Positions 42,171 through 50,757 of a stretch of DNA of 64,000 bases are shown here, piece after piece. The position numbers and the translations under genes are program-made. The notes under the pieces are model-generated. The model did not search any database and had not been told where the DNA came from. It was given only the letters and a program-made list of their open reading frames with translations. The stretch lies in the NCBI RefSeq assembly GCF_001975705.1, contig NZ_CP015093.1, forward strand, positions 2,604,001 to 2,668,000, given 5' to 3'. Numbering within the stretch: the first letter of the stretch is position 1; each line of letters begins with the position of its first letter. Source of the DNA: Salipiger abyssi (GTDB lineage: Bacteria > Pseudomonadota > Alphaproteobacteria > Rhodobacterales > Rhodobacteraceae).

Positions 42171-43660
42171 CCAAGGCCTATCCGGGCGTCGTGGCCAATG
42201 ACGACGTCTCCTTCGATATCATGAAAAGCGAGATCCACGCGCTGCTGGGCGAGAATGGCGCCGGCAAGTCGACGCTGGTGAAGATGATTTTCGGCCTGGT
42301 GAAGCCCGACAAAGGCGAGATGGTGCTCGACGGCACCGCCTATGCGCCGGGAAAGCCTTCGGATGCGCGGCTGTCGGGCGTGGCCATGGTGTTCCAGCAT
42401 TTCTCTCTGTTTGACGCGCTGGACGTGGCCGAGAACGTGGCGCTGGGCATGGAGACGCCGCCGCCGATGCGCGATCTGGCGCGGCAGATCCGCGAGGTTT
42501 CCGAGAATTACGGCCTGCCGCTCGATCCCTTCCGCGTGGTGGGTACGCTCTCGGCGGGCGAGCGTCAGCGGGTCGAGATCATCCGCTGCCTGTTGCAGAA
42601 CCCGCGCCTGCTGATCATGGACGAGCCGACCTCGGTGTTGACGCCGCAGGAGGTGGAGATCCTGTTCCAGACACTGAACCAGCTGAAATCCGAGGGCACC
42701 TCGATCCTCTATATCTCGCACAAGCTGGAGGAGATCCGCACGCTTTGCGACGAGGCGACGATCCTGCGGCTGGGCAAGAATGTCGGCACCTGCACCCCGC
42801 GCGAGGTCACGGCGCGTCAGATGGCCGAGATGATGGTGGGAGCGAGCTTTGCCACGCCCGAGCCCAAGGCGGGCGAGAAGGGTGAGGTGCTGCTGAAATG
42901 CGATCACCTTTCGATGGCCGCGCCGGGCGCTTTCGGCACGCCGCTGCGCGAGATCTCGCTCGAGGTGCGCGCCGGCGAAGTGCTGGGCATCGGCGGTGTC
43001 GCGGGCAACGGGCAGGACGAGCTGCTGATGGCGCTCTCGGGCGAACGATTGTCGCCAAAGGGCACGATCTGGTTCAAGGGCACCGATGTCAGCCGCGACG
43101 GCCCGATACGGCGCCGCGATGCGGGGCTGCTCTCGGGGCCGGAGGAACGGCTTGGCCATGCGGCGGCGCCCAACATGAGCCTCACCGAAAATGCCGTGCT
43201 GACGGCGGCGCGGCGCAAGCGGCTGGTCAATAACGGTCTTATCGACTGGGGCAGGGCAAAGGGTTTTGCCGAGGAGGTGATCGCCCGGTTCGATGTCCGC
43301 ACCCCGGGGCCGGGCGTGGCCGCGCGGGCGCTCTCGGGCGGCAATCTTCAGAAATATGTGGTGGGGCGCGAGATCCTTCAGGCGCCGGATGTCTTTGTGG
43401 TGAACCAGCCGACCTGGGGTGTGGACGCGGCGGCGGCGGCGGCGATCCGGCAGGCGCTGCTTGATCTTGCCGCCAAGGGCGCGGCGATCATCTGCATTAG
43501 CCAGGATCTCGACGAGTTGATGGAAATCTCCGACCGTTTCGGAGCTCTGAACGAGGGACGGCTGTCGCCGACGCGCCCCCTGGCGGAACTGGATATCGAA
43601 AAGATCGGCCTGATGATGGGCGGCGCGCATGATATGGAGGTAGCCCATGCGGATGGCTGA
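42137..43660 (+). CDS. Purine/nucleoside ABC transporter ATPase (BMP-type, two ABC domains)
   Basis: About 507 residues with two ABC domains in the sugar/nucleoside-transporter arrangement: Walker A LLGENGAGKSTLVKMI and LSAGERQRVEIIRCL in the first half, and a degenerate P-loop GIGGVAGNGQDELLMAL with LSGGNLQKYVVGRE in the second. It drives the two permeases that follow. GTG at 42137 was chosen because it gives ADTLLSIRGLTKAYPG, the normal domain start. Coupling to xdhABC indicates purine bases or nucleosides as substrate; this is inference from context. Confidence 0.9.
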   Translation: MADTLLSIRGLTKAYPGVVANDDVSFDIMKSEIHALLGENGAGKSTLVKMIFGLVKPDKGEMVLDGTAYAPGKPSDARLSGVAMVFQHFSLFDALDVAENVALGMETPPPMRDLARQIREVSENYGLPLDPFRVVGTLSAGERQRVEIIRCLLQNPRLLIMDEPTSVLTPQEVEILFQTLNQLKSEGTSILYISHKLEEIRTLCDEATILRLGKNVGTCTPREVTARQMAEMMVGASFATPEPKAGEKGEVLLKCDHLSMAAPGAFGTPLREISLEVRAGEVLGIGGVAGNGQDELLMALSGERLSPKGTIWFKGTDVSRDGPIRRRDAGLLSGPEERLGHAAAPNMSLTENAVLTAARRKRLVNNGLIDWGRAKGFAEEVIARFDVRTPGPGVAARALSGGNLQKYVVGREILQAPDVFVVNQPTWGVDAAAAAAIRQALLDLAAKGAAIICISQDLDELMEISDRFGALNEGRLSPTRPLAELDIEKIGLMMGGAHDMEVAHADG

Positions 43661-43672
43661 GGCGCGTTTGCC

Positions 43673-43729
43673 AAGAAATTTCGTTCGAAATTTCTTTGTC
43701 GCGAAGATTTTTCGTACGAAAAACCTTCG
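43673..43729. repeat. Two tandem GAAATTTC/TTTCGTACGAAA palindromes in the ABC operon
   Basis: Palindrome A (43673-43696) has arms AAGAAATTTCG and CGAAATTTCTT around TT; palindrome B (43702-43729) has arms CGAAGATTTTTCGT and ACGAAAAACCTTCG with one mismatched pair. They lie in the 87-bp gap between the ATPase and first permease genes. Palindrome A matches the repeat at 5447-5478 in both arms. Confidence 0.85.
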
Positions 43730-43747
43730 GTTCCCGGGGGCCGCGCA

Positions 43748-44833
43748 ATGATCCGGCTGGAAAAGCGTCCCAACCCGTCGCGGCTCTGGACCGGGCTGAC
43801 GCCGATCCTGGCGGTGCTGCTGACCATGGTGGTGGGCGGCGTCATGTTCGCGCTTCTGGGCAAGCCGCCGCTGGAGGCGATCCGCACGATTTTCTGGGAT
43901 CCGCTGTTTCACCCGCAATTCGCTGGTTATTCGCGCCCGCAGCTTCTGGTCAAGGCAGGGCCACTGATCCTGATCGCCATTGGCCTGTCGGTGGGCTTTC
44001 GCGCGGGCATCTGGAATATCGGCGCCGAGGGGCAGTATATCATGGGCGCGGTCTGCGGTGCCGCCGTGGGGCTGGCCTTCTACCCCGCCGAGACGGTGCT
44101 GCTCTTCCCGCTGATGGTGATCGCCGGCGCGCTGGGCGGCTGGGCTTGGGCGATGATCCCGGCCGTCCTCAAGACCCGCTTCGGCACCAACGAGATCCTC
44201 GTCTCGCTGATGCTGGTCTATGTGGCCGAGAACATCCTCGCCTCCGCCTCCGCCGGCTGGCTGCGCAATCCCGAGGGCATGGGCTTTCCCGGCTCGCGCA
44301 ATTTCAAGCAATGGGCTGCGGTCTATAATGACGAGCTGGTGAGCAATACGGGCATGCATTGGGGCGTGGTCGCCGCCTTCATCGCGGTGATTGCCGCCTA
44401 TGTGCTGATGGCGCGGCACATCCAGGGCTTCAATATCCGGCTGACCGGCGAGGCGCCGCGCGCGGCGAAATTTTCCGGCGTGAGCCCGGCGCGGATCATC
44501 TTTCTCTGTCTCGGCATCTCCGGCGCGCTGGCGGGCATGGCGGGGCTTTTCGAGGTCACCGGGCCGGCGGGCCAGATCAGCATCGATTTCGGGTCGGGCT
44601 ATGGTTTCACCGCGATCATCGTGGCCTTTCTGGGCCGGCTGAACCCGTTCGGCATCCTGCTCGCCGGGCTGCTCATGGCGCTGACCTATATCGGCGGAGA
44701 GCTTGCGCAGCTCATGCTGGGCCTGCCCGGCGCCTCGATCCAGCTTTTCCAGGGGATGCTCTTGTTCTTCCTGCTGGCGACCGATGTCTTTACCAATTAC
44801 CGCATCCGGCTGACCGGACGGGAGGTGGCGTGA
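43748..44833 (+). CDS. BMP-type ABC transporter permease 1
   Basis: 361 residues, about ten membrane helices. The pattern AGIWNIGAEGQYIMGAVCGAAVGL and TRFGTNEILVSLMLVYVAENIL is characteristic of YufP-like permeases of BMP-family nucleoside/purine importers. Starts 87 bp after the ATPase gene, separated by two hairpins that may lower or stabilise expression of the distal part. Its stop TGA overlaps the next ATG (TGATG). Confidence 0.9.
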   Translation: MIRLEKRPNPSRLWTGLTPILAVLLTMVVGGVMFALLGKPPLEAIRTIFWDPLFHPQFAGYSRPQLLVKAGPLILIAIGLSVGFRAGIWNIGAEGQYIMGAVCGAAVGLAFYPAETVLLFPLMVIAGALGGWAWAMIPAVLKTRFGTNEILVSLMLVYVAENILASASAGWLRNPEGMGFPGSRNFKQWAAVYNDELVSNTGMHWGVVAAFIAVIAAYVLMARHIQGFNIRLTGEAPRAAKFSGVSPARIIFLCLGISGALAGMAGLFEVTGPAGQISIDFGSGYGFTAIIVAFLGRLNPFGILLAGLLMALTYIGGELAQLMLGLPGASIQLFQGMLLFFLLATDVFTNYRIRLTGREVA

Positions 44834-45741
44834 TGGATCCCGTTCTGCTTGTCGCCTCGATCATGGTCTCGGCCACGCCGATCCTGCTGGCCGCCATCGG
44901 CGAGATGGTGGTGGAGAAATCCGGCGTGCTGAACCTCGGTGTCGAGGGCATGATGATCACCGGCGCCGTGATGGGCTTTGCCATCGCCGTCACCACCGGC
45001 TCGCCGGTGCTGGGCTTTCTCGGCGCCGCCGTAGCCTCCGCCGTGCTGTCGCTGAGCTTCGGCCTGCTGACGCAATATCTGCTCTCGAACCAGGTGGCGA
45101 CGGGGCTTGGGCTGACGCTGGTGGGGCTGGGGCTCTCGGCGCTGATCGGCTCGAATTACGAGGGCCAGAGGGCGCCGAGCCTCGCCAAGCTCGACATTCC
45201 CGGGCTGGGCGACATCCCGGTGCTGGGCCCGATGGTCTTTGCCCATGATTTCGTGGTCTATCTCAGCCTCGCGCTGGTCGCCGCCGTCTGGGCCTTCCTG
45301 AAATACACCCGTGCGGGCCTTATCCTGCGCGCGGTGGGCGAGGATCACGAGAGCGCCCATGCGCTGGGTTACAAGGTGGTGCGGGTGCGGATGCTGGCCA
45401 TTGCCTTTGGCGGCGCCTGCGCGGGGCTGGGCGGCGCCTATGTGAGCCTCGTGCGGGTGCCGCAATGGACGGAAGGCATGACCGCCGGCGCCGGCTGGAT
45501 CGCGCTGGCCATCGTGGTGTTTGCATCCTGGCGCCCGCTGGGTGTGCTGATCGGGGCCTATCTCTTTGGCGGGGTCACGGTCATCCAGCTCAACCTCCAG
45601 GCGGCGGGCACCACGGTGCCGGTGGAGCTCTTGTCCATGTCGCCATACCTGATAACGATCATCGTGCTGGTGATCATCTCGGCCCGGGGCGCGCAGGGTG
45701 CGCCCGGATCTCTGGGCCGGCCGTTCCACGCCGCGTCCTGA
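44833..45741 (+). CDS. BMP-type ABC transporter permease 2
   Basis: 302 residues, about eight to nine membrane helices. It begins MDPVLLVASIMVSATPILLAAIGEMVVEKSGVLNLGVEGMM, the YufQ-type permease signature (SGVLNLGVEGMMITGA). It pairs with permease 1. Translational coupling with the upstream gene (overlapping TGATG) supports equal production of both subunits. Confidence 0.92.
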   Translation: MDPVLLVASIMVSATPILLAAIGEMVVEKSGVLNLGVEGMMITGAVMGFAIAVTTGSPVLGFLGAAVASAVLSLSFGLLTQYLLSNQVATGLGLTLVGLGLSALIGSNYEGQRAPSLAKLDIPGLGDIPVLGPMVFAHDFVVYLSLALVAAVWAFLKYTRAGLILRAVGEDHESAHALGYKVVRVRMLAIAFGGACAGLGGAYVSLVRVPQWTEGMTAGAGWIALAIVVFASWRPLGVLIGAYLFGGVTVIQLNLQAAGTTVPVELLSMSPYLITIIVLVIISARGAQGAPGSLGRPFHAAS

Positions 45742-45811
45742 CGGGGCGGGGCATGGACCTATGACCTCAAACAGTTAAAAACAGTACTGAAAGACAGGGA
45801 GACCGAGAGAA

Positions 45812-46882
45812 ATGAAACGCAGAACCCTTCTGGCCTCGGCCGCCGCGCTGAGCCTCGCCGCGGGCGCCGCTTTTGCCCAGGACGTGCCGAAGATCGGCTT
45901 TGTCTATGTGGGTCCGGTGAACGATGGCGGCTGGTCGCAGCACCACCACGAATCCGCGATGAAGATGAAGGAGCATTTCGGCGACGCGATCGAGCTCATC
46001 GAGCAGGAATCGGTGCCCGAGGGCGCGGATGCCGAGCGCGTGCTGACCCAGATGGCGCTGTCGGGCGCCGATCTTATCTTTACCACCTCCTTCGGCTACA
46101 TGGATCCGACGATCAATGTCGCGGCCAAGTTCCCGGATGTGAAATTCGAGCACGCCACCGGCTACAAGACCGCCGAGAACGTCTCGGTCTATTCGGCGCG
46201 CTTCTACGAGGGCCGGGCGATCACCGGCTATCTGGCCGGCGCGATGACCGAGACCAACAAGATCGGCTATATCGCCTCCTTTCCGATCCCCGAGGTGATC
46301 CGGGGCATCAACTCCTCCTATATCCACGCCAAGCAGGCGAACCCGGATGTGGAGATCGCGGTGGTCTGGATCTCGACCTGGTTCGATCCGGCGAAAGAGG
46401 CCGACGCCACGCAGGCGCTGCTCGATCAGGGTGCCGATGTGGTGCTGGCGCATACGGATTCCACCGCGCCGCTGGCGGTGCTGGAAAAGGCCGGCGCCTA
46501 CGGCTTCGGTCAGGCCGCCGACATGGCCGAATACAAGCCCGAGCCGCGCATCTCCTCGATCATCGACGACTGGGCGCCCTATTATATCGAGCGCGTGCAG
46601 GCGGTGATCGACGGTGACTGGGAGAGCGTGAACACCTGGGACGGCATCGGCGAAGGCATGGTCGGCATCGGTGAGTTCACCGGCCCGATCCCCGACGATG
46701 TCGTGGCCACGGTGACGCAGATGAAGGAAGACATCGCTTCGGGCGACTATCACCCCTTCACCGGCCCGCTCAACAAGCAGGACGGCTCGGCCTGGCTGGC
46801 CGAGGGCGAGGTGGCCGACGATGGCACGCTGGCGGGCATGGATTTCTATGTCGAAGGCGTCACGGGCAGCATTCCAAACTGA
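45812..46882 (+). CDS. BMP-family substrate-binding protein
   Basis: 356 residues. Signal peptide MKRRTLLASAAALSLAAGAAFAQ with cleavage after AFA; there is no lipobox, so the protein is probably free in the periplasm. The mature start VPKIGFVYVGPVNDGGWSQHHHESA is the Bmp/PnrA (Med) nucleoside-binding pattern, and GADLIFTTSFGYMDPTI and GYLAGAMTETNKIGYI follow. It delivers purines or nucleosides to the permeases encoded just upstream. A strong terminator 25 bp later closes the xdh-transporter operon. Confidence 0.92.
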   Translation: MKRRTLLASAAALSLAAGAAFAQDVPKIGFVYVGPVNDGGWSQHHHESAMKMKEHFGDAIELIEQESVPEGADAERVLTQMALSGADLIFTTSFGYMDPTINVAAKFPDVKFEHATGYKTAENVSVYSARFYEGRAITGYLAGAMTETNKIGYIASFPIPEVIRGINSSYIHAKQANPDVEIAVVWISTWFDPAKEADATQALLDQGADVVLAHTDSTAPLAVLEKAGAYGFGQAADMAEYKPEPRISSIIDDWAPYYIERVQAVIDGDWESVNTWDGIGEGMVGIGEFTGPIPDDVVATVTQMKEDIASGDYHPFTGPLNKQDGSAWLAEGEVADDGTLAGMDFYVEGVTGSIPN

Positions 46883-46906
46883 GCTTTTCGGGAGCGATGA
46901 GATTGG

Positions 46907-46943
46907 CACCGCCGGCGCGATCCGCCCGGCGGTGTCTTGTTTT
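46907..46943 (+). terminator. Terminator of the xdh-transporter operon
   Basis: Stem CACCGCCGG / CCGGCGGTG (46907-46915 with 46926-46934) followed by TCTTGTTTT. Confidence 0.85.
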
Positions 46944-46966
46944 GCGGTGGCGGGATGCCTCCGGCG

Positions 46967-46990
46967 GGAGGTATTTGGAGAAAGATGAAG
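46967..46990 (+). repeat. Dispersed motif GGAGGTATTTGGAGAAAGATGAAG, copy 2 (in two parts)
   Basis: GGAGGTATTTGG at 46967-46978 and AGAAAGATGAAG at 46979-46990 match, apart from one extra G and two changes, the minus-strand copy at 32141-32163. It lies between the terminator and the YdcF-like gene. Confidence 0.6.
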
Positions 46991-46999
46991 GGGCGGGGC

Positions 47000-47491
47000 A
47001 TGAGCTTGCGGCCGGTGGCGCTGGTGTTGGGGGCGGCGGTGCGCGAGGACGGGCGCGCCTCGCCGGCGCTGGCGCGGCGGGTGGCGCGGGCGGTGCAGCT
47101 CTGGCAGGCGGGAGAGGTGCGGGCCATTATCGGCTGCGGCGGGGTGGGGCGCTTTCCACCCGCCGAGGCGGCAGTGATCGCCGGGCTGTGCCGGCAGGCC
47201 GGTCTGCCTGCGGAGGCGGTGCTGGAGGAGGCGCGCTCGGTCGATACCGAGCAGAACATCCTGCTGGCGCTGCCTCTGCTGGAGGCGCTGGAGACGCGGG
47301 AGGTGGTGCTGGTCACCGATCTCTATCACCTGCCGCGAGCGCTGCTGGTGGCACGCCGGGCCGGGCTGAGCGCGCGCGGGGCCGCGACGCCCGTGCGGGG
47401 CGCGAGGCCGCTGCCGCAGCTCAGGGCGGCGCTGCGCGAGATGCCGGCGTTTCTGTGCTATCTGCTGCGCGGGGCAGGGCGGCGTCGGTGA
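47000..47491 (+). CDS. YdcF-family (DUF218) protein
   Basis: About 163 residues with a DUF218/ElyC-like domain: ALVLGAAVREDGRASPALARRVARAVQLW, a Gly-rich GCGGVG loop, EARSVDTEQNILLALPLL and LVTDLYHLPRALLVARRAG. Related proteins act in envelope polysaccharide metabolism, but this short form has no membrane anchor and its role is unknown. ATG at 47000 has GGGGCGGGG upstream; ATG at 46985 belongs to the dispersed motif and is less likely. Convergent with the DUF1489 gene, 2 bp apart. Confidence 0.8.
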   Translation: MSLRPVALVLGAAVREDGRASPALARRVARAVQLWQAGEVRAIIGCGGVGRFPPAEAAVIAGLCRQAGLPAEAVLEEARSVDTEQNILLALPLLEALETREVVLVTDLYHLPRALLVARRAGLSARGAATPVRGARPLPQLRAALREMPAFLCYLLRGAGRRR

Positions 47492-47493
47492 GG

Positions 47494-47925
47494 TTAGAGA
47501 ACGCCGATCTCGGCCAGCGCCCCGGCGAGCTCCGGCGGCAGCTCGTCCTCGCTCTGGCGGTTTTCCGGCAGGTCGGGCGGCGCGTCGGCGGGGGCGAGGT
47601 AACGCCAGCCCTGGAACGGACGGCGCGGCGCGGCGGCGACACGGATCAGCCCCGGCGCCAGCACGATGGCGCAGCGCGCGGTGCCGTCGCTGCCGGTCAC
47701 CCGGTCGAGCCGCAGGATCGGCTGGCGGCATTGCACCATGCCCTGGATCACCCAGTAGATGCTGCCGCCGGCGAGGATCTCGGCCTCGCGCCGGGGAAAC
47801 ATCCGCGTGACATGGCGCGGCAGCCCGTCCTCGTATCGCCCCGCCTGGGCGGCCTGCCAGGCGGCGAGGGACTCGACGCTTTCCGTGCCGACGCTGAGTT
47901 TTATCAGATGTGTGATCTTATCCAC
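47494..47925 (-). CDS. DUF1489 family protein
   Basis: 143 residues. HLIKLSVGTESVESLAAWQ at the N-terminus and the central PRHVTRMFPRREAEILAGGSIYWVIQGMVQCRQPIL are the DUF1489 pattern, conserved across Alphaproteobacteria without known function. Length is normal for the family. The gene is divergent from nrdJ with a 115-bp gap. Confidence 0.85.
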   Translation of the reverse strand: MDKITHLIKLSVGTESVESLAAWQAAQAGRYEDGLPRHVTRMFPRREAEILAGGSIYWVIQGMVQCRQPILRLDRVTGSDGTARCAIVLAPGLIRVAAAPRRPFQGWRYLAPADAPPDLPENRQSEDELPPELAGALAEIGVL

Positions 47926-48040
47926 AGAGTCGCCCCCAAGCTGTCATGATATTGTAGTCCCGCGCGGGGCAGCTTCAAGGCGTTGTGCAGGGCTCGCCCT
48001 TTGCGCTACCTTTGGTGCTCTGCCGGATAAGGGAATCGCC

Positions 48041-50326
48041 ATGAGCCGTTTCGCCGCCCCCATCGCCGAACAGATCTGGGACATGAAGTACCGCTTCAAG
48101 CAGGCGGATGGCGCGCCCATCGACGGCACGGTCGAGGACAGCTGGCGCCGCATCGCCCGCGCTCTGGCCTCGGCGGAGAAACGGCCCCAGGACTGGGAAG
48201 AGACCTTCTTTGCCGCGCTGGAGGATTTCAAATACCTCCCCGCCGGGCGGATCACCGCCGGCGCCGGCACCGCGCGCTCGGTGACGCTGTTCAACTGCTT
48301 TGTCATGGGCACGATCCCCGACAGCATGGCCGGCATCTTCGACATGCTGAAAGAAGCCGCGCTGACCATGCAGCAGGGCGGCGGCATCGGCTATGATTTC
48401 TCCACCATCCGGCCCAAGGGAGCCACGGTGCACGGGGTGGCGGCGGATGCCTCCGGCCCGCTGTCCTTCATGGATGTCTGGGACGCCATGTGCCGCACCA
48501 TCATGTCCGCCGGCTCGCGCCGGGGTGCGATGATGGCCACCATGCGCTGCGATCACCCGGATATCGAGGATTTCATCGGTGCCAAGGCCGACAGCGCGCG
48601 GCTGCGCATGTTCAACCTTTCGGTGCTGGTGAGCGACGCCTTCATGGAGGCGGTGAAGGCCGGCGGCTCCTGGGATCTGGCATTCGACGGCAAGGTCTAT
48701 CGCACCGTCGAGGCGCGCGACCTGTGGAACCGCATCATGCGCGCGACCTACGATTACGCCGAGCCGGGGGTGATCTTTATCGACCGGATCAACCAGGCCA
48801 ACAACCTCAACTATATCGAGGAGATCGCGGCCACCAACCCCTGCGGCGAGCAGCCGCTGCCGCCCTATGGCGCCTGCCTGCTGGGGTCGATCAACCTCGC
48901 CCGCCTGGTGAGCGCGCCCTTCGAGCCCGGCGCCCATATCGACGAGGAGGCGCTGGACGGGCTGGTCGCCACCGCCGTGCGGATGATGGACAATGTGGTC
49001 GACGCCTCGCGCTTCCCGCTGCCCGCGCAGCAGGAGGAGGCCCGGAACAAACGCCGTATCGGGCTGGGGGTGACGGGGCTCGCCGATGCGCTGCTGATGA
49101 AGGGGCTGCGCTATGGCTCGGAGGAGGCCGCCGCGCAAACCGAACGCTGGCTGCACCGCATCGCCCGCGCGGCCTATCTGGCCTCGGTCGAGCTTGCCAA
49201 GGAGAAAGGCGCCTTCCCGCTCTTCGATGCGGAGAAATACCTCGCCTCGGGCAATATGATGCAGATGGACGAGGATGTACGCGCCGCAATCCGCACGCAC
49301 GGCATCCGCAACGCGCTGCTGACCTCTATCGCGCCCACCGGCACGATCTCGCTCTATGCCGGCAACGTGTCGAGCGGCATCGAGCCGGTCTTTGCCTATG
49401 CCTATACCCGCAAGGTGCTGCAAAAGGACGGCACGCGCACCGAGGAAGAGGTGGTGGATTACGCGGTGCAGATGTGGCGCGACCTGAAGGGCGACGCGGA
49501 CCTGCCGGAGCATTTCGTCAATGCCCAGACGCTCGATCCGCAGGATCATGTGCGCATGCAGGCGGCGGCGCAGAAATGGATCGACAGCTCGATCTCCAAG
49601 ACGATCAACTGCCCGGAGGACATCTCCTTCGAGGCATTCAAGGACGTCTACATGATGGCCTACGAGACCGGCTGCAAGGGCTGCACCACCTATCGGCCCA
49701 ACGAGGTGACCGGCTCGGTGCTGACGGTGAGCGAGACCGCCGACGTGGCCCCCGGTGAGGCCCCGGAACAGGTCCGGGGCACGCAGGAGGGCGCCGAGGT
49801 GGTCTATATGTCCGAACCGCTGGACCGGCCGCAGGCGCTTGAGGGGCAGACCTACAAGCTGAAATGGCCCGACAGCGAGCATGCGATCTATCTGACGATC
49901 AACGATATCGTGGTCGGCGGACACCGGCGGCCCTTCGAGGTGTTCATCAACTCCAAGAACATGGAGCATTACGCCTGGACGGTGGCACTCACCCGGATGA
50001 TCTCGGCGGTGTTCCGGCGCGGCGGCGATGTGAGCTTTGTGGTCGAGGAACTGAAGGCGGTGTTCGACCCGCGCGGCGGCGCCTGGGTGAAGGGCAAGTA
50101 CATCCCGTCGATCCTGGCCGCCATCGGCGGCGTGATCGAGCGGCACATGATCGCCATCGGCTTTCTGGAAGGCGAGGGGATGGGGCTGAAATCCGACCCT
50201 CAGGCAAAGGTCGTGGGCCTCGACGCCCCGCGCGGCAAGGCCTGTCCGTCCTGCGGCCAGTACAGCATGATGATGGTCGAAGGCTGCATGACCTGCTCGA
50301 ACTGCGGTCATTCGAAGTGTGGGTGA
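48041..50326 (+). CDS. nrdJ: B12-dependent (class II) ribonucleotide reductase
   Basis: 761 residues. It reduces ribonucleotides to deoxyribonucleotides using adenosylcobalamin. The finger-loop/active-site segment NPCGEQPLPPYGACLLGSINL, GVTGLADALLMKGL and TTYRPNE are typical, and the C-terminal Cys-rich tail (CPSCGQYSMMMVEGCMTCSNCGH) is the redox/zinc-like end of class II enzymes. Between SETADVAPG and EVVYMSEPLDRP lies an insertion encoding EAPEQVRGTQ from a perfect palindrome at 49760-49780. NrdR at 24057 is a likely regulator. No cobalamin riboswitch is seen in the 115-bp leader. Confidence 0.95.
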   Translation: MSRFAAPIAEQIWDMKYRFKQADGAPIDGTVEDSWRRIARALASAEKRPQDWEETFFAALEDFKYLPAGRITAGAGTARSVTLFNCFVMGTIPDSMAGIFDMLKEAALTMQQGGGIGYDFSTIRPKGATVHGVAADASGPLSFMDVWDAMCRTIMSAGSRRGAMMATMRCDHPDIEDFIGAKADSARLRMFNLSVLVSDAFMEAVKAGGSWDLAFDGKVYRTVEARDLWNRIMRATYDYAEPGVIFIDRINQANNLNYIEEIAATNPCGEQPLPPYGACLLGSINLARLVSAPFEPGAHIDEEALDGLVATAVRMMDNVVDASRFPLPAQQEEARNKRRIGLGVTGLADALLMKGLRYGSEEAAAQTERWLHRIARAAYLASVELAKEKGAFPLFDAEKYLASGNMMQMDEDVRAAIRTHGIRNALLTSIAPTGTISLYAGNVSSGIEPVFAYAYTRKVLQKDGTRTEEEVVDYAVQMWRDLKGDADLPEHFVNAQTLDPQDHVRMQAAAQKWIDSSISKTINCPEDISFEAFKDVYMMAYETGCKGCTTYRPNEVTGSVLTVSETADVAPGEAPEQVRGTQEGAEVVYMSEPLDRPQALEGQTYKLKWPDSEHAIYLTINDIVVGGHRRPFEVFINSKNMEHYAWTVALTRMISAVFRRGGDVSFVVEELKAVFDPRGGAWVKGKYIPSILAAIGGVIERHMIAIGFLEGEGMGLKSDPQAKVVGLDAPRGKACPSCGQYSMMMVEGCMTCSNCGHSKCG
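49760..49780. repeat. In-frame palindromic element inside nrdJ
   Basis: Perfect arms GCCCCGGA and TCCGGGGC around a 5-base loop ACAGG. It encodes part of EAPEQVRG, nearly the same peptide as the dnaE copy (EALDQVRG), in the same orientation relative to its gene. Confidence 0.87.
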
Positions 50327-50407
50327 GCGGCGAGCTGCCATATAGTTGTGGCTGAAAGCAATTCTTGGCCACTTTCGGTAGGAAATTGGCCACTTTGAAA
50401 GCACAAA

Positions 50408-50437
50408 ATGCCCACCGGCGTGAAAGCCGGTGGGCAT
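50408..50437 (+). terminator. Terminator after nrdJ
   Basis: A 12-bp perfect stem ATGCCCACCGGC / GCCGGTGGGCAT with loop GTGAAA, followed by TCGTGTATTTTG. It lies about 80 bp past the nrdJ stop. Confidence 0.85.
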
Positions 50438-50728
50438 TCGTGTATTTTGCCATTGTGGAATGGCTTCATGCCTCACTGACCATTGCGCGGCTTTCGCGCA
50501 TCGAGAAGGACTAAGAACTCTCTGCGAACGCTTTGTGAATGGCTAACCCATGGAACGGTTTGGGTCATTGGCGATAGTAGGGATCAACAGAAGCGTAGAA
50601 TGAACACGATGTGCCGCAGAAGAAGGTGCTTGCCGTGGTTCTTCTGCTGATATGATCGAGTTTCGCGTCCGATCAGGCGTAGGAGTCTTGGGCCAAGCAG
50701 TTTCGGAGGTGGCAACCTGAAGGCAATG
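50438..50728. other. Non-coding junction between core genome and the IS
   Basis: About 290 bp of lower GC content with no credible gene. It contains a 9-bp inverted repeat (GCAGAAGAA at 50616-50624, TTCTTCTGC at 50639-50647) of unknown role. The left end of the insertion sequence starts at 50729. Confidence 0.55.
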
Positions 50729-50757
50729 TGACCTGCTCCCCATAGAGTCCGCGTTTT

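Noticed and set aside
47926..48040. Cobalamin riboswitch upstream of the B12-dependent nrdJ
   Set aside because: The leader is only 115 bp and I see no B12-box-like conserved core; too short for the usual fold.
48220..48250. Apparent further copy of the GGAGGTATTTG motif (minus strand) in nrdJ
   Set aside because: It encodes the conserved FKYLPAGRI segment of class II reductases and the AAAGATGAA half is missing.
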